From Candidatus Omnitrophota bacterium (GTDB taxonomy: Bacteria; Omnitrophota; Gorgyraeia; JABMRN01; RBG-13-46-9): 43,910 nt of DNA. Where the stretch lies: positions 1 to 43,910 of the forward strand of contig JADHYM010000007.1 of NCBI GenBank assembly GCA_016782445.1. Direction: 5' to 3'. Shown here piece after piece: positions 9,336 through 21,250 of this stretch. The notes beneath the pieces are model-generated. The model was not told the DNA's origin, ran no database searches, and saw nothing but the letters and a program-made list of their open reading frames with translations. A program made the translations under genes and the position numbers. The stretch's first letter is position 1; every line of letters starts with the position of its first letter.

Positions 9336-9788
9336 ATGCTGAACACTCACGAGCATTTTATGCGGGAAGCTATAAGGCTCGCAAGACGCGCAAAGGGCAA
9401 GACGTATCCCAACCCCGCGGTAGGGGCGGTGGTCGTAAACGACAAAAAAATTATAAGCAAGGATTACCATAAAAAATGTGGTTTGCCGCACGCAGAAGCA
9501 CTGGCGCTTGCGAAGGCCCGGGAAAAAGCCAAAGGAGCGTCTCTTTACGTAACGCTTGAGCCGTGCGCGCACCACGGAAAGACGCCTCCCTGCGTCAGCG
9601 CAATAATAAAAAGCGGGATAAAAAAAGTGTACGTCGGAATAAAGGACCCCAATCCCCTGGTTAACGGAAAAGGAATAAAAATGCTGCGCAATAATAATAT
9701 TTCCGTCAGGGTGGGCATTTGTAGGAGCCAGGCAGAAAAGCTTAACATCGATTACATAAAAAAGATGCAAGATACGAAAGCGAGATAA
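9336..9788 (+). CDS. ribD: Riboflavin biosynthesis deaminase (RibD N-terminal domain only)
   Basis: HAEALAL and TLEPCAHHGKTPPC zinc deaminase motifs; ends at ~150 aa, no reductase domain. Confidence 0.88.
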   Translation: MLNTHEHFMREAIRLARRAKGKTYPNPAVGAVVVNDKKIISKDYHKKCGLPHAEALALAKAREKAKGASLYVTLEPCAHHGKTPPCVSAIIKSGIKKVYVGIKDPNPLVNGKGIKMLRNNNISVRVGICRSQAEKLNIDYIKKMQDTKAR

Positions 9789-9790
9789 CC

Positions 9791-10426
9791 GTGTTTACGG
9801 GTATTATCGAAGAGACAGCAAGAATTAAAGAAATAACAAAAAAAAGAAGCTCTTACTTTTTGGGCATTCGCCTCGAAAATAAACTTGAGAATATTGAAAA
9901 AGGCCAGAGTATTGCGGTAAACGGCGCCTGCCTCACCGTTATAAAGCATTCTGAAAATGAGCTTTTTTTTGAAGTGGTGCCGGAAACTTTTTCGCGCACT
10001 TCCTTAAAGCGCCTTAAAAAGGGCGATATTGTAAACATCGAAAGGGCGCTACGCGTTTCATCGCGTATCGAAGGGCATTTTGTGCTGGGACACATCGATA
10101 CGGTGGGAAAAATCGTATCGATCGGAAAATTTCCGCGTTTTTACGTAGATTTATCCATAAGCGGCATGCAAGGCGGATACGTTGTGGAAAAGGGTTCGAT
10201 TGCCGTCGACGGCATAAGCCTTACAGTGGGCGATGTTTCTGAAAAGGGTTTAAGGGTTTATGTTATTCCGCATACCTTCGAAAAAACAAACATAAAGTAC
10301 AAAAAAATAAACGATCCCGTGAACATCGAATATGATGTACTCAGAAAATACATTGAAAAATCGGACGGAAAAAAACCGGAAAGCTATATCACCGAAGGTT
10401 TCCTGGCGGAAAAAGGTTTTATTTGA
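9791..10426 (+). CDS. ribE: Riboflavin synthase alpha chain (GTG start)
   Basis: MFTGIIEE start; two lumazine-binding repeats (VNGACLTV; VDGISLTV). Confidence 0.95.
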   Translation: MFTGIIEETARIKEITKKRSSYFLGIRLENKLENIEKGQSIAVNGACLTVIKHSENELFFEVVPETFSRTSLKRLKKGDIVNIERALRVSSRIEGHFVLGHIDTVGKIVSIGKFPRFYVDLSISGMQGGYVVEKGSIAVDGISLTVGDVSEKGLRVYVIPHTFEKTNIKYKKINDPVNIEYDVLRKYIEKSDGKKPESYITEGFLAEKGFI

Positions 10427-10474
10427 TTTTGTGAATTTTGTGTGGTAAGGTAAATCTTCAAAGGAGGTAAAGAT

Positions 10475-10807
10475 ATGAAAAAAATAGCTTTATTTATAGT
10501 TTTTGTAATGCTTTTTGCGGTTGCGAGCAGTGCGTTTGCCGATGATGCTCTGAAAAAACTTGGCAGGGGCGTTGCAAACGTGGCGACATGTCCGATAGAG
10601 ATCGTTTACAGGATAGCTGAAGCCAACAAAGAAAGCGGTCCGTTCGCTGCCATGACGTGGGGCGTTGTGAACGGCACATGGAGAACGCTGGTTCGGGCGG
10701 TAGTCGGGGCCTATGAAATCGTTTCGTTTCCCGTACCCATACCGGCGGATTACAAACCGGTTATCGATGACCCGGAATTTTTCTTGGGCGACGGGGGGCT
10801 CTATTGA
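10475..10807 (+). CDS. Exosortase-system-associated TIGR04073-like secreted protein
   Basis: Signal peptide; KKLGRGVANVATCPIEIVYR ... GPFAAMTWGVVNGTWRTLVRAVVGAYEIVSFPVPIPADYKPVI. Confidence 0.75.
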   Translation: MKKIALFIVFVMLFAVASSAFADDALKKLGRGVANVATCPIEIVYRIAEANKESGPFAAMTWGVVNGTWRTLVRAVVGAYEIVSFPVPIPADYKPVIDDPEFFLGDGGLY

Positions 10808-10830
10808 TTTAATTTCGCGACAAAGATACT

Positions 10831-10863
10831 AAAAAAGGCGGGTAACTCACCCGCCTTTTTTTA
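10831..10863 (+). terminator. Rho-independent terminator
   Basis: GGCGGGT-aactc-ACCCGCC followed by TTTTTTT. Confidence 0.9.
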
Positions 10864-10876
10864 TTAAAGTTGCATA

Positions 10877-10986
10877 GGCGGTTGCGGTTGCGTCGCGAGA
10901 AACGTCAATCGTCGAAGGGTTGCGTAAAAAGAGACACAACCGATAAACGCAACCGTTTCGCAGGACGCCACCGACCGACGCAACCG
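10877..10986. repeat. CGCAACCG-type repeat cluster with inverted arms
   Basis: CGGTTGCGTCG (10885-10895) pairs with CGACGCAACCG (10976-10986); internal direct copies; matches 5940-5986. Confidence 0.65.
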
Positions 10987-11097
10987 TCTAATGGAAGATT
11001 CTTTCCCATTGCATTTCATACCCCATTTATGTATACTATTCTATTACTCTATAGCTAGTAATATTGATATATAAGGCGAAAATTGTAGAAAATTCAT

Positions 11098-11180
11098 GGT
11101 CCTTCAGCAGTGGTAAATGCTTCCTAAGGGTCGCATTTACAGCACTGCCTCAGGATCGAATTTTCTTAAAGCGAAAATTC
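11098..11180. repeat. Structured intergenic element sharing the GGTCCTTC...TCAGGATC frame with 2101-2183
   Basis: GCAGTG-GTAAATGC / GCATTTAC-AG-CACTGC hairpin within the frame; GAATTTTC-N7-GAAAATTC hairpin immediately 5' of the tRNA. Confidence 0.55.
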
Positions 11181-11257
11181 GGGGCGTAGCGCAGCTTGGC
11201 TAGCGCGCTTGGTTCGGGACCAAGAGGTCGACGGTTCGAATCCGTCCGCCCCGACCA
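11180..11257 (+). tRNA. tRNA-Pro(CGG), CCA encoded
   Basis: Acceptor CGGGGCG/CGCCCCG; anticodon arm CTTGG-TTCGGGA-CCAAG; T arm GACGG-TTCGAAT-CCGTC; ends ACCA. Confidence 0.95.
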
Positions 11258-11392
11258 TTCTGCTTCGCCGAAGCGCTTTCGCCTTCGGCTTCGCAGGAAT
11301 TGGCGCGAAGCAGAGAAGTTCCTTCGAAGCTGAACGCGTAAGCAATTCAGCGAAGAAGAACCATTTTAGTAGTAAGCGTAACTTCTATACTC

Positions 11393-11670
11393 ATGTCAAA
11401 AAAACGCGCGCACATAATTTACTCCGGAAACGTCCATGGCGTGGGGTTTCGGTGGACAGCGGAAAGAGCGGCTTTTCCGCTTCACCTTACCGGCTGGGTT
11501 ATGAACTGCCCGAACGGAACGGTCGAAGTTACCTGCGAAGGCAGAGAAGATGATATTAATGCGTTTATCGACAGGGTAAAAGAAGAGATGTCCGGTTACA
11601 TAGGCTCCACGAGAGTTTCCTGGCAGGAAGCCACCGGCGAATTCAATTCATTTCACATACGGTCTTGCTA

Positions 11671-11671
<1 letters not shown>
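11393..11671 (+). CDS. Acylphosphatase
   Basis: IIYSGNVHGVGFRWTAERAA ... GWVMNCPNGTVEV. Confidence 0.9.
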
Positions 11672-14933
<3,262 letters not shown>

Positions 14934-14941
<8 letters not shown>

Positions 14942-15554
14942 CGACCAAGCAGTAAAGACATTTGTCGTCGGCGCGCTTGAGACAAACTGTTATCTTCTCT
15001 ATAGCCGAAAATCAAAAGAGGGCTTCCTTATAGACCCGGGCGCCTTTGACAGGCGCGTCGAAAAAGCCATAAAAGAAGGCGGTATAAGAATTAAAAATAT
15101 AATAAATACGCACGCCCATATAGACCACATCTCGGGAAACAAGAAGTTTGGGTACCCAATCCTTATTCACGAGCGCGATAACGAGCTTTTGCAGAACCCC
15201 TCCAAGAATTTGGCGTTTTTTGTCGGCCTTTTTTCGGAGTCGCCTTCGGCGAGCGGATTGCTTAAGGATGGCGATATCATAGAAGCTACGGATTTAAAAA
15301 TCAAGGTGCTACATACGCCGGGCCATACGCCGGGGGGCATATCGCTTCTTTGCGGAAACATGATTTTTACGGGGGACACGCTTTTTTGCGAAGGCGTGGG
15401 GAGAGTGGATTTTCCTTACTCAAACGAGAAAGCGCTTTTCGATTCGATAAGGAACAAGCTTATGAAGCTTGATGACTCTACAGAGGTTTTTCCCGGTCAC
15501 GGCCCGGCCACTACGATCGGGCATGAGCGAAAAGCAAACCCTTTTTTAGCTTAG
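14934..15554 (+). CDS. MBL-fold metallohydrolase (glyoxalase II-like)
   Basis: NTHAHIDHISG; HTPGHTPGGISL; FTGDTLFCEGVGRVDFP; PGHGPATTIGHE. Confidence 0.93.
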
Positions 15555-15566
15555 AAAAATGTATTT

Positions 15567-15678
15567 TGATTACACAGATTTTATGCTTATAAAAATATGC
15601 AGCCAAAGATTACACAGATAGAAAATTAATCTGTGTAATCTATATTGCACATTTATGAGCAAGAAATCCGTGTAATCA
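15567..15678. repeat. Palindromic intergenic element, copy B (~111 bp)
   Basis: TGATTACACAGATTTtaTGCTTATAAAAATATGCA...AGATTACACAGAT/ATCTGTGTAATCT...TGCACATTTATGAGCAagAAATCCGTGTAATCA. Confidence 0.85.
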
Positions 15679-15687
15679 TATTTAAAT

Positions 15688-16578
15688 ATGGAAGAACTTA
15701 TAAAACAATTTTTGGACTATCTTGCGGTAGAAAGGGGTCTAAGCGAGAATACCCTGGTAAGTTACGGGCGGGATCTGGCAAAGTTCTCGCAATTTCTTGG
15801 TTCGCGCAGCGCGCAAGACATACGTAAGATAACAAAAAACGATATATCGAAATATCTCTTTTTTTTGAAAGGCAATAAGCTGTCTTCGAATTCGATAGCA
15901 AGAAACCTCGTAGCGATAAAAGTTTTTTACAGATTTCTTGTCACGGAACGAATCATGACCGAAGACGTAGCCGGTATTTTTGAGTCCCCTAAAATTTGGC
16001 GGGCTCTCCCCGAGGTGCTTACAGGAGCCGAGGTGGCCAAGATCATAGAAAGCCCCTGCCCGAAGGACTCGGCGGGCCTTCGTGATAGGGCGGTGCTCGA
16101 GCTTATGTACGCTACGGGCATGCGGGTTTCCGAAGTGGCGGACCTTGTGCTTGAAGGGCTCAATCTCGACGTCGGTTTTATAAAATGCAAAGGAAAAGGC
16201 GGGAAGGAACGCATCATTCCGGTAGGGAGAAAGGCAAAAGACGCCCTTTTAAAATATCTTGAAAAATCCAGGAAGAAATTATCGAAAAAAGCCGCTCTTG
16301 ATAAGCATCTTTTTGTTTCGCGTCTTGGCAGGAGGCTTTCCCGGCAATCCCTGTGGAAGTTGATAAAAAAATACACGCGCCGGGCAGGTATAAAAAGGAA
16401 GATAACGCCCCACACGCTTAGGCACTCGTTCGCGACGCACCTTTTGGAAAGAGGAGCGGATTTGAGAAGCCTCCAGGAAATGCTCGGGCACGCGGATATT
16501 TCGACCACGCAGCTTTACACGCACATTGATAAATCAAGATTGAAGGGAATTCACAAGAAGTACCATCCAAGAGGATAA
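15688..16578 (+). CDS. XerC/XerD-type tyrosine recombinase
   Basis: SAM-like N-terminus; ATGMRVSEVADL; TPHTLRHSFATHLLERGADLRSLQEMLGHADISTTQLYTH. Confidence 0.95.
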   Translation: MEELIKQFLDYLAVERGLSENTLVSYGRDLAKFSQFLGSRSAQDIRKITKNDISKYLFFLKGNKLSSNSIARNLVAIKVFYRFLVTERIMTEDVAGIFESPKIWRALPEVLTGAEVAKIIESPCPKDSAGLRDRAVLELMYATGMRVSEVADLVLEGLNLDVGFIKCKGKGGKERIIPVGRKAKDALLKYLEKSRKKLSKKAALDKHLFVSRLGRRLSRQSLWKLIKKYTRRAGIKRKITPHTLRHSFATHLLERGADLRSLQEMLGHADISTTQLYTHIDKSRLKGIHKKYHPRG

Positions 16579-16580
16579 AA

Positions 16581-19232
16581 ATGGACCTAATTGTTACTCA
16601 CAATAACGCTGATTTCGACGCGTTCAGCTCGCTCGTCGCGGCTAAAAAACTTTATCCGGGCGCGAAGCTTCTCCTGCCCGGTTCGCAGGAGAAGTCACTC
16701 CGAGAATTTTTGTCCCTCGCGAAAGATAAGATAGCGGTGGAGAATGAAAGAACGTGCCCCTTAAACCGCGTCAGGCGCCTTATTATAGTAGATACCAGGC
16801 AAAAGCCAAGGATTGGTGCCGCTGCTTCTCTTTTAGCCAACCATTCCGTTGACGTACATATATACGACCATCATCCCAGGGCTGCTCACGACATAAAAGG
16901 CTCGCATGATGTTTTCAAGGAAGTCGGCGCGACCGTAACGATTCTTCTTGAAATATTGCGAAAGAAAAAAGGAGTGCATATTACGCCGCTTGAGGCAACT
17001 ATCATGCTCCTTGGAATATATGAAGAGACAGGATCCCTTACCTACAGGACCACTACGAAGCTGGACGTTGACACGGTCAGCTATTTGCTTTCAAAAGGCG
17101 CTAATCTGCAGGCTGCTGCTTCGTATATAAACAGGCACCTTACAGAGGCAGAGCTCGCTTTTTTAATAACGCTTCTTGATTCCACGAAGGTATTTTCCGT
17201 AAACGGCGTAAACGTGGCGATTGCCGAAGGAAATATAAAAGGTTTTGTAGGGGAGCTTGGCACGATTGTGCGCAAGCTGCAGGATATAGAGAATTTTCCG
17301 ATCCTTTTCGTTGTTTTCAGGATAGGCGAAAAGATCCGCTTGATGGCGCGTTCCAGATTCAAGGGCCTGGATGTTAATAGGCTACTCAAACAGTTCGGGG
17401 GCGGCGGGCACAGAAGCGCCGCGAGCGCAAAGATCAACGCTTCTTGCATCGAAGACACGAGGGAAAAACTTCTCAAGTACCTTAAATACCACATAAAGGT
17501 CAATGTTTATGCGAGCGACATAATGAGCTCTCCCGTGAAAACCATAACAGGGGATTATAGCGTGAAAAACGCGGAAAAACTTCTCCGAGAATATAAACTT
17601 AAAGGACTTCCGGTTGTAGAAAAGAATAGGATCATAGGCATGATCACGCTCGGCGATATTAGGAAGGCGCTGAAATACAAGTACGCCCATGCTTCGATAA
17701 AGGGATACATGCAAAGGTCCGTTGTCACAGTAAAACCCAACACCCCTCTTCATGTTATGCAGCGGGTAATGCTTGAGAAGAGAATAGGCCGTTTCCCGGT
17801 AGTGAAAAAAAGAGCTCTTGTAGGAATCGTAACGCGGACGGATATTCTTAAAAGCGTGCATAAAGGAATTTTTGAAAAAAAATCCGTAAAAAACGCGCGC
17901 CCCGGACTGAATGTAACCGGCAGGATGAAAAAAACTCTGCCGGCCGAAATACAGAAAATTTTGCATACAATAGGCAGCATGGCGAACAAAGCCGACTCAA
18001 GCGCTTTCGTGGTAGGGGGGCTTGTCCGCGATCTCATTTTAGGTGTAAAGAATTTTGACCTGGACATAGTCATCGAGGGAAACGCTATTGATTTTGGTAA
18101 GGCTCTAGCCGACCACTACAAGGGAAGCCTCGTAGTTCACAAAAAATTCGGAACATGCACGATTTTTATGAACTGGCCGAAGGGTTTGAGGCGTCCCGCG
18201 AACGCAGGCCAAAAATTCAAGATAGACCTGGCTACGGCAAGGCGCGAATCCTACGAGAGCCCGGCGGCGCTCCCGACGGTAGAATTCAGCACCCTGAAAG
18301 ACGATTTAAGAAGGCGGGATTTTACCATAAACGCCATGGCCGCGAGCCTCAATAAGAAAAATTTCGGGCAGCTTGTGGATTTCTTTGGCGGGGAAAACGA
18401 CCTCGAAAGGGGCGTAATAAGGGTATTGCACGACGCCAGTTTCATAGATGACCCGACGCGTATTTTTAGGGCCGTGCGTTTTGAGCAGCGCTTTGATTTT
18501 CACATCGACGGCTATACGGAAAATCTCATAAAGCACGCCATAAGAGAAGAGATGTTCAAAAGAACGGAAAATCAGCGTATCAGGGACGAGCTTGTTCTTA
18601 TGCTTCAAGAAGAAAACCCCCTGAAGGCCATAATGCGTATGAAGGAGCTGGGAGAGCTGCGGTTCATACATAAAAGAATTACGGTAACAAAAGAAAAGAT
18701 CCGCCTTTTTAAAAAGTTGAAAGGCGCTCTTATCTGGTATTCAAGAAGCAAATATACGGCATTCAGGGCCCGCAAAAGGCGCATAGACAGGTGGGTTCTG
18801 TACCTTATGGCGCTTCTTTTAGAAATTGGCCCGGAAGAGACAAGAAAAGTGTGCGAAAAATTCGCTCTCACGCGAATGGCCCGCATGAGGCTTATTTCCT
18901 GCAAAAGGAATTTTAAAAAAACCATGAAGGTCCTGTCGCAGGAATATGCCCGCCCCAGCGAGGTTTATTCCGCGCTCGCGTCGCTTTCTTTCGAGGAGAT
19001 ACTTTTTATCCGCGCCTCGGCTCAAGGTATCAGGGTAAGGAAGAGGATCGATGCCTTTTTCCGGGAATACAGCGACACGAAAATAAAAATAGGCGGAAAC
19101 GAGCTTAAAAAACTGGGTGCGGTACCTGGGCCGGTTTACAGGAAAATTTTGACTAGAACCCTACATAAAAAATTAGACGGGGAACTAAAGACGAAAAAAG
19201 ACGAAATCGAATTCGCTAAGAAATGTTTATGA
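16581..19232 (+). CDS. DHH/DHHA1 - tandem CBS - CCA/poly(A) nucleotidyltransferase fusion
   Basis: DHH: VTHNNADFDAFSS and DHHPRAAHD; GGGGHRSAA; two CBS units; class II NTase VGGLVRDLILGVKNFDLDIVIEG and RRRDFTINAMA. Confidence 0.93.
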   Translation: MDLIVTHNNADFDAFSSLVAAKKLYPGAKLLLPGSQEKSLREFLSLAKDKIAVENERTCPLNRVRRLIIVDTRQKPRIGAAASLLANHSVDVHIYDHHPRAAHDIKGSHDVFKEVGATVTILLEILRKKKGVHITPLEATIMLLGIYEETGSLTYRTTTKLDVDTVSYLLSKGANLQAAASYINRHLTEAELAFLITLLDSTKVFSVNGVNVAIAEGNIKGFVGELGTIVRKLQDIENFPILFVVFRIGEKIRLMARSRFKGLDVNRLLKQFGGGGHRSAASAKINASCIEDTREKLLKYLKYHIKVNVYASDIMSSPVKTITGDYSVKNAEKLLREYKLKGLPVVEKNRIIGMITLGDIRKALKYKYAHASIKGYMQRSVVTVKPNTPLHVMQRVMLEKRIGRFPVVKKRALVGIVTRTDILKSVHKGIFEKKSVKNARPGLNVTGRMKKTLPAEIQKILHTIGSMANKADSSAFVVGGLVRDLILGVKNFDLDIVIEGNAIDFGKALADHYKGSLVVHKKFGTCTIFMNWPKGLRRPANAGQKFKIDLATARRESYESPAALPTVEFSTLKDDLRRRDFTINAMAASLNKKNFGQLVDFFGGENDLERGVIRVLHDASFIDDPTRIFRAVRFEQRFDFHIDGYTENLIKHAIREEMFKRTENQRIRDELVLMLQEENPLKAIMRMKELGELRFIHKRITVTKEKIRLFKKLKGALIWYSRSKYTAFRARKRRIDRWVLYLMALLLEIGPEETRKVCEKFALTRMARMRLISCKRNFKKTMKVLSQEYARPSEVYSALASLSFEEILFIRASAQGIRVRKRIDAFFREYSDTKIKIGGNELKKLGAVPGPVYRKILTRTLHKKLDGELKTKKDEIEFAKKCL

Positions 19233-19265
19233 AAATTGTCATAAACGGTAAATAAGGAGAACAAA

Positions 19266-19646
19266 ATGGGCATGCGGCCGGAAAGAATGGCAGAGGCAAT
19301 AAAGCGCCTTGTGAGCGAGGTTATGCAGAGAGGGCTCAATGACCCCAGGATAAAATTTGTGACGATAACGAATGTTGAGGTAACTCCGGACCTGCGCCTT
19401 GCAAAGATCTTTTATAGCGTCATGGGGGACCAAAAAGAAAAAAAGGCCGTTGCGGCGGGGCTTAAAAGCGCCAAGTCGTACGTAAAGCGCCACGTCGGGG
19501 ACAATATCAGGGTGCGACATGTGCCGGACATCGTTTTTAAGGCAGATAGTTCCTCCGAATACAGGGCGAGGATAGATAATATTTTGAACAAAATTTCCAA
19601 GGAGAAAAAAAATGAAGGAAATGAAGAAAGTCATAACAGCGATTAA
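19266..19646 (+). CDS. rbfA: Ribosome-binding factor A
   Basis: RMAEAIKRLVSEVMQRGLNDPRIKFVTITNVEVTPDLRLAKIF; VRHVPDIVFKAD. Confidence 0.93.
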   Translation: MGMRPERMAEAIKRLVSEVMQRGLNDPRIKFVTITNVEVTPDLRLAKIFYSVMGDQKEKKAVAAGLKSAKSYVKRHVGDNIRVRHVPDIVFKADSSSEYRARIDNILNKISKEKKNEGNEESHNSD

Positions 19647-20580
19647 AAAACACAAGAGTTTTCTCGTAACATCCCATATTAACCTCGAGGGCGACGCGCT
19701 CGGAAGCCAGCTTGCCATGGCAGGGCTCTTGAAGGGGCTGAACAAGGAGTGTATTATTTACGACAACGACAAGGTGCCGTGGAGGTTCCTGTTTCTGCCG
19801 CGGGTGGGCCTCGTGCGCAATAAGATACACGATTTGGAGCACATTGACGCCGCGATAGTCCTGGACTGCCCTAACATTAAAAGGACAGGCAAGGTAAAGA
19901 ATACGCTCAAGAAGATGAAGTATATAATAAATATAGACCATCATGTAAGCAACGAAAAGTTCGGTAACATAAACTGGGTTGACCCGGGCTCGAGTTCCGC
20001 AGGGGAGATGGTCTATAGACTGTTTAAGGAATCGCGAACGCCGATTACGCGTGAAGTGGCGCTGGCTTTGTACATATCCATCCTTACCGATACAGGCTCC
20101 TTTAATTACAGCAACACCTCGCGCGTTACGCACGAGATCGTAAGCGACCTTCTGGGTTACGGAATAGAGCCGCAGTCCGTATCTCATTCCATCTACGAGA
20201 ATAAGTCGATAGGCGAGTTAAGGCTTCTTGGAAGGGCGCTTGAAAATTTGAATGTTACCGATGACAAGAGGGTTGCCTATCTTGTCGTGAGAAAAAAGGA
20301 CTTTAGAGTGACACGCACGAAGCCTTCCGCGTGTGAAGGCTTTGTTAATTTCGCCAGGTCCCTTAAAGGCGTTGAAGTATCGGCTTTTTTCCGGGAAGAG
20401 CTAAAGGGCAAAAGCCGTTTTAACGTAAGCTTTCGCTCGACGGGTAGCGTGAGCGTCAATAAGATCGCTGCGCATTTCGGCGGCGGAGGGCACAAGAATG
20501 CCGCGGGTTGTGTAATCTCGGGCCGCTTCAGGGACGTGGAGAAAAAAGTTCTCAAAAGAATATGCGATGAACTACGCTAG
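19612..20580 (+). CDS. nrnA: DHH/DHHA1 phosphoesterase, NrnA-like
   Basis: TSHINLEGDALGSQLAM; IDHHVSNEKFG; SILTDTGSFNYSNT; GGGGHKNAAG. Confidence 0.88.
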   Translation: MKEMKKVITAIKKHKSFLVTSHINLEGDALGSQLAMAGLLKGLNKECIIYDNDKVPWRFLFLPRVGLVRNKIHDLEHIDAAIVLDCPNIKRTGKVKNTLKKMKYIINIDHHVSNEKFGNINWVDPGSSSAGEMVYRLFKESRTPITREVALALYISILTDTGSFNYSNTSRVTHEIVSDLLGYGIEPQSVSHSIYENKSIGELRLLGRALENLNVTDDKRVAYLVVRKKDFRVTRTKPSACEGFVNFARSLKGVEVSAFFREELKGKSRFNVSFRSTGSVSVNKIAAHFGGGGHKNAAGCVISGRFRDVEKKVLKRICDELR

Positions 20581-21250
20581 CGGACTGCTTCTCGTTGACA
20601 AGCCGGGCGATACGACAAGTCATGATGTGGTCGACTTTATACGGAAGAAATTTGAACAAAAAAAAGTCGGGCATGCCGGCACGCTGGACCCGTTTGCGAC
20701 GGGCCTTCTCTTGATACTCTTGGGAGGGTTTACGAAAAGATCGAAAGAATTTTCCGATTGCGACAAGGAATATGAGGCCGTTCTCGAACTGGGCGCTTCG
20801 ACTGATACCGGAGACAGGGAGGGAAAGATAATTAGCGAAAAAAAGATACCCGATATACGGGAAGGGGAACTGCAAAAAGTTTTTTTGGAATTCTCCGGAA
20901 AAATAAAACAGGTTCCCCCGATGTTCTCGGCAAAAAAAATAAAAGGAAAAAAACTATATGATCTCGCGCGGCGCGGCATTGTAGTGAAAAGAGAGCCTAA
21001 GGAAGTTTTTATCCATAGTTTAAAGATATTAGACTTTTCGTTGCCCCGCGTTTCGTTTTATGCGAAGTGTTCAAAGGGAACCTATATAAGGCAGCTGGCC
21101 CACGACATCGGCGAGCGAATCGGCTGCGGCGGGTATCTTTCGGCTTTGAGAAGAACCTTCATCGGGCCGTTTTCAGTGCGCGAGGCGCTTCCGCTCGATA
21201 AATTGGAAAATGCGCAGCATTTTTATGAAAATATTCTACAGCCTCAATAG
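20567..21250 (+). CDS. truB: tRNA pseudouridine(55) synthase
   Basis: GLLLVDKPGDTTSHDVV; KVGHAGTLDPFATGLLLI; SKGTYIRQLAHDIG. Confidence 0.95.
   Translation: MNYASGLLLVDKPGDTTSHDVVDFIRKKFEQKKVGHAGTLDPFATGLLLILLGGFTKRSKEFSDCDKEYEAVLELGASTDTGDREGKIISEKKIPDIREGELQKVFLEFSGKIKQVPPMFSAKKIKGKKLYDLARRGIVVKREPKEVFIHSLKILDFSLPRVSFYAKCSKGTYIRQLAHDIGERIGCGGYLSALRRTFIGPFSVREALPLDKLENAQHFYENILQPQ

Noticed and set aside
10870-11058. 62-aa ORF MHRRLRLRREKRQSSKG...
   Set aside because: It is encoded by the CGCAACCG repeat cluster; no RBS, and similar translations appear wherever the repeat occurs.
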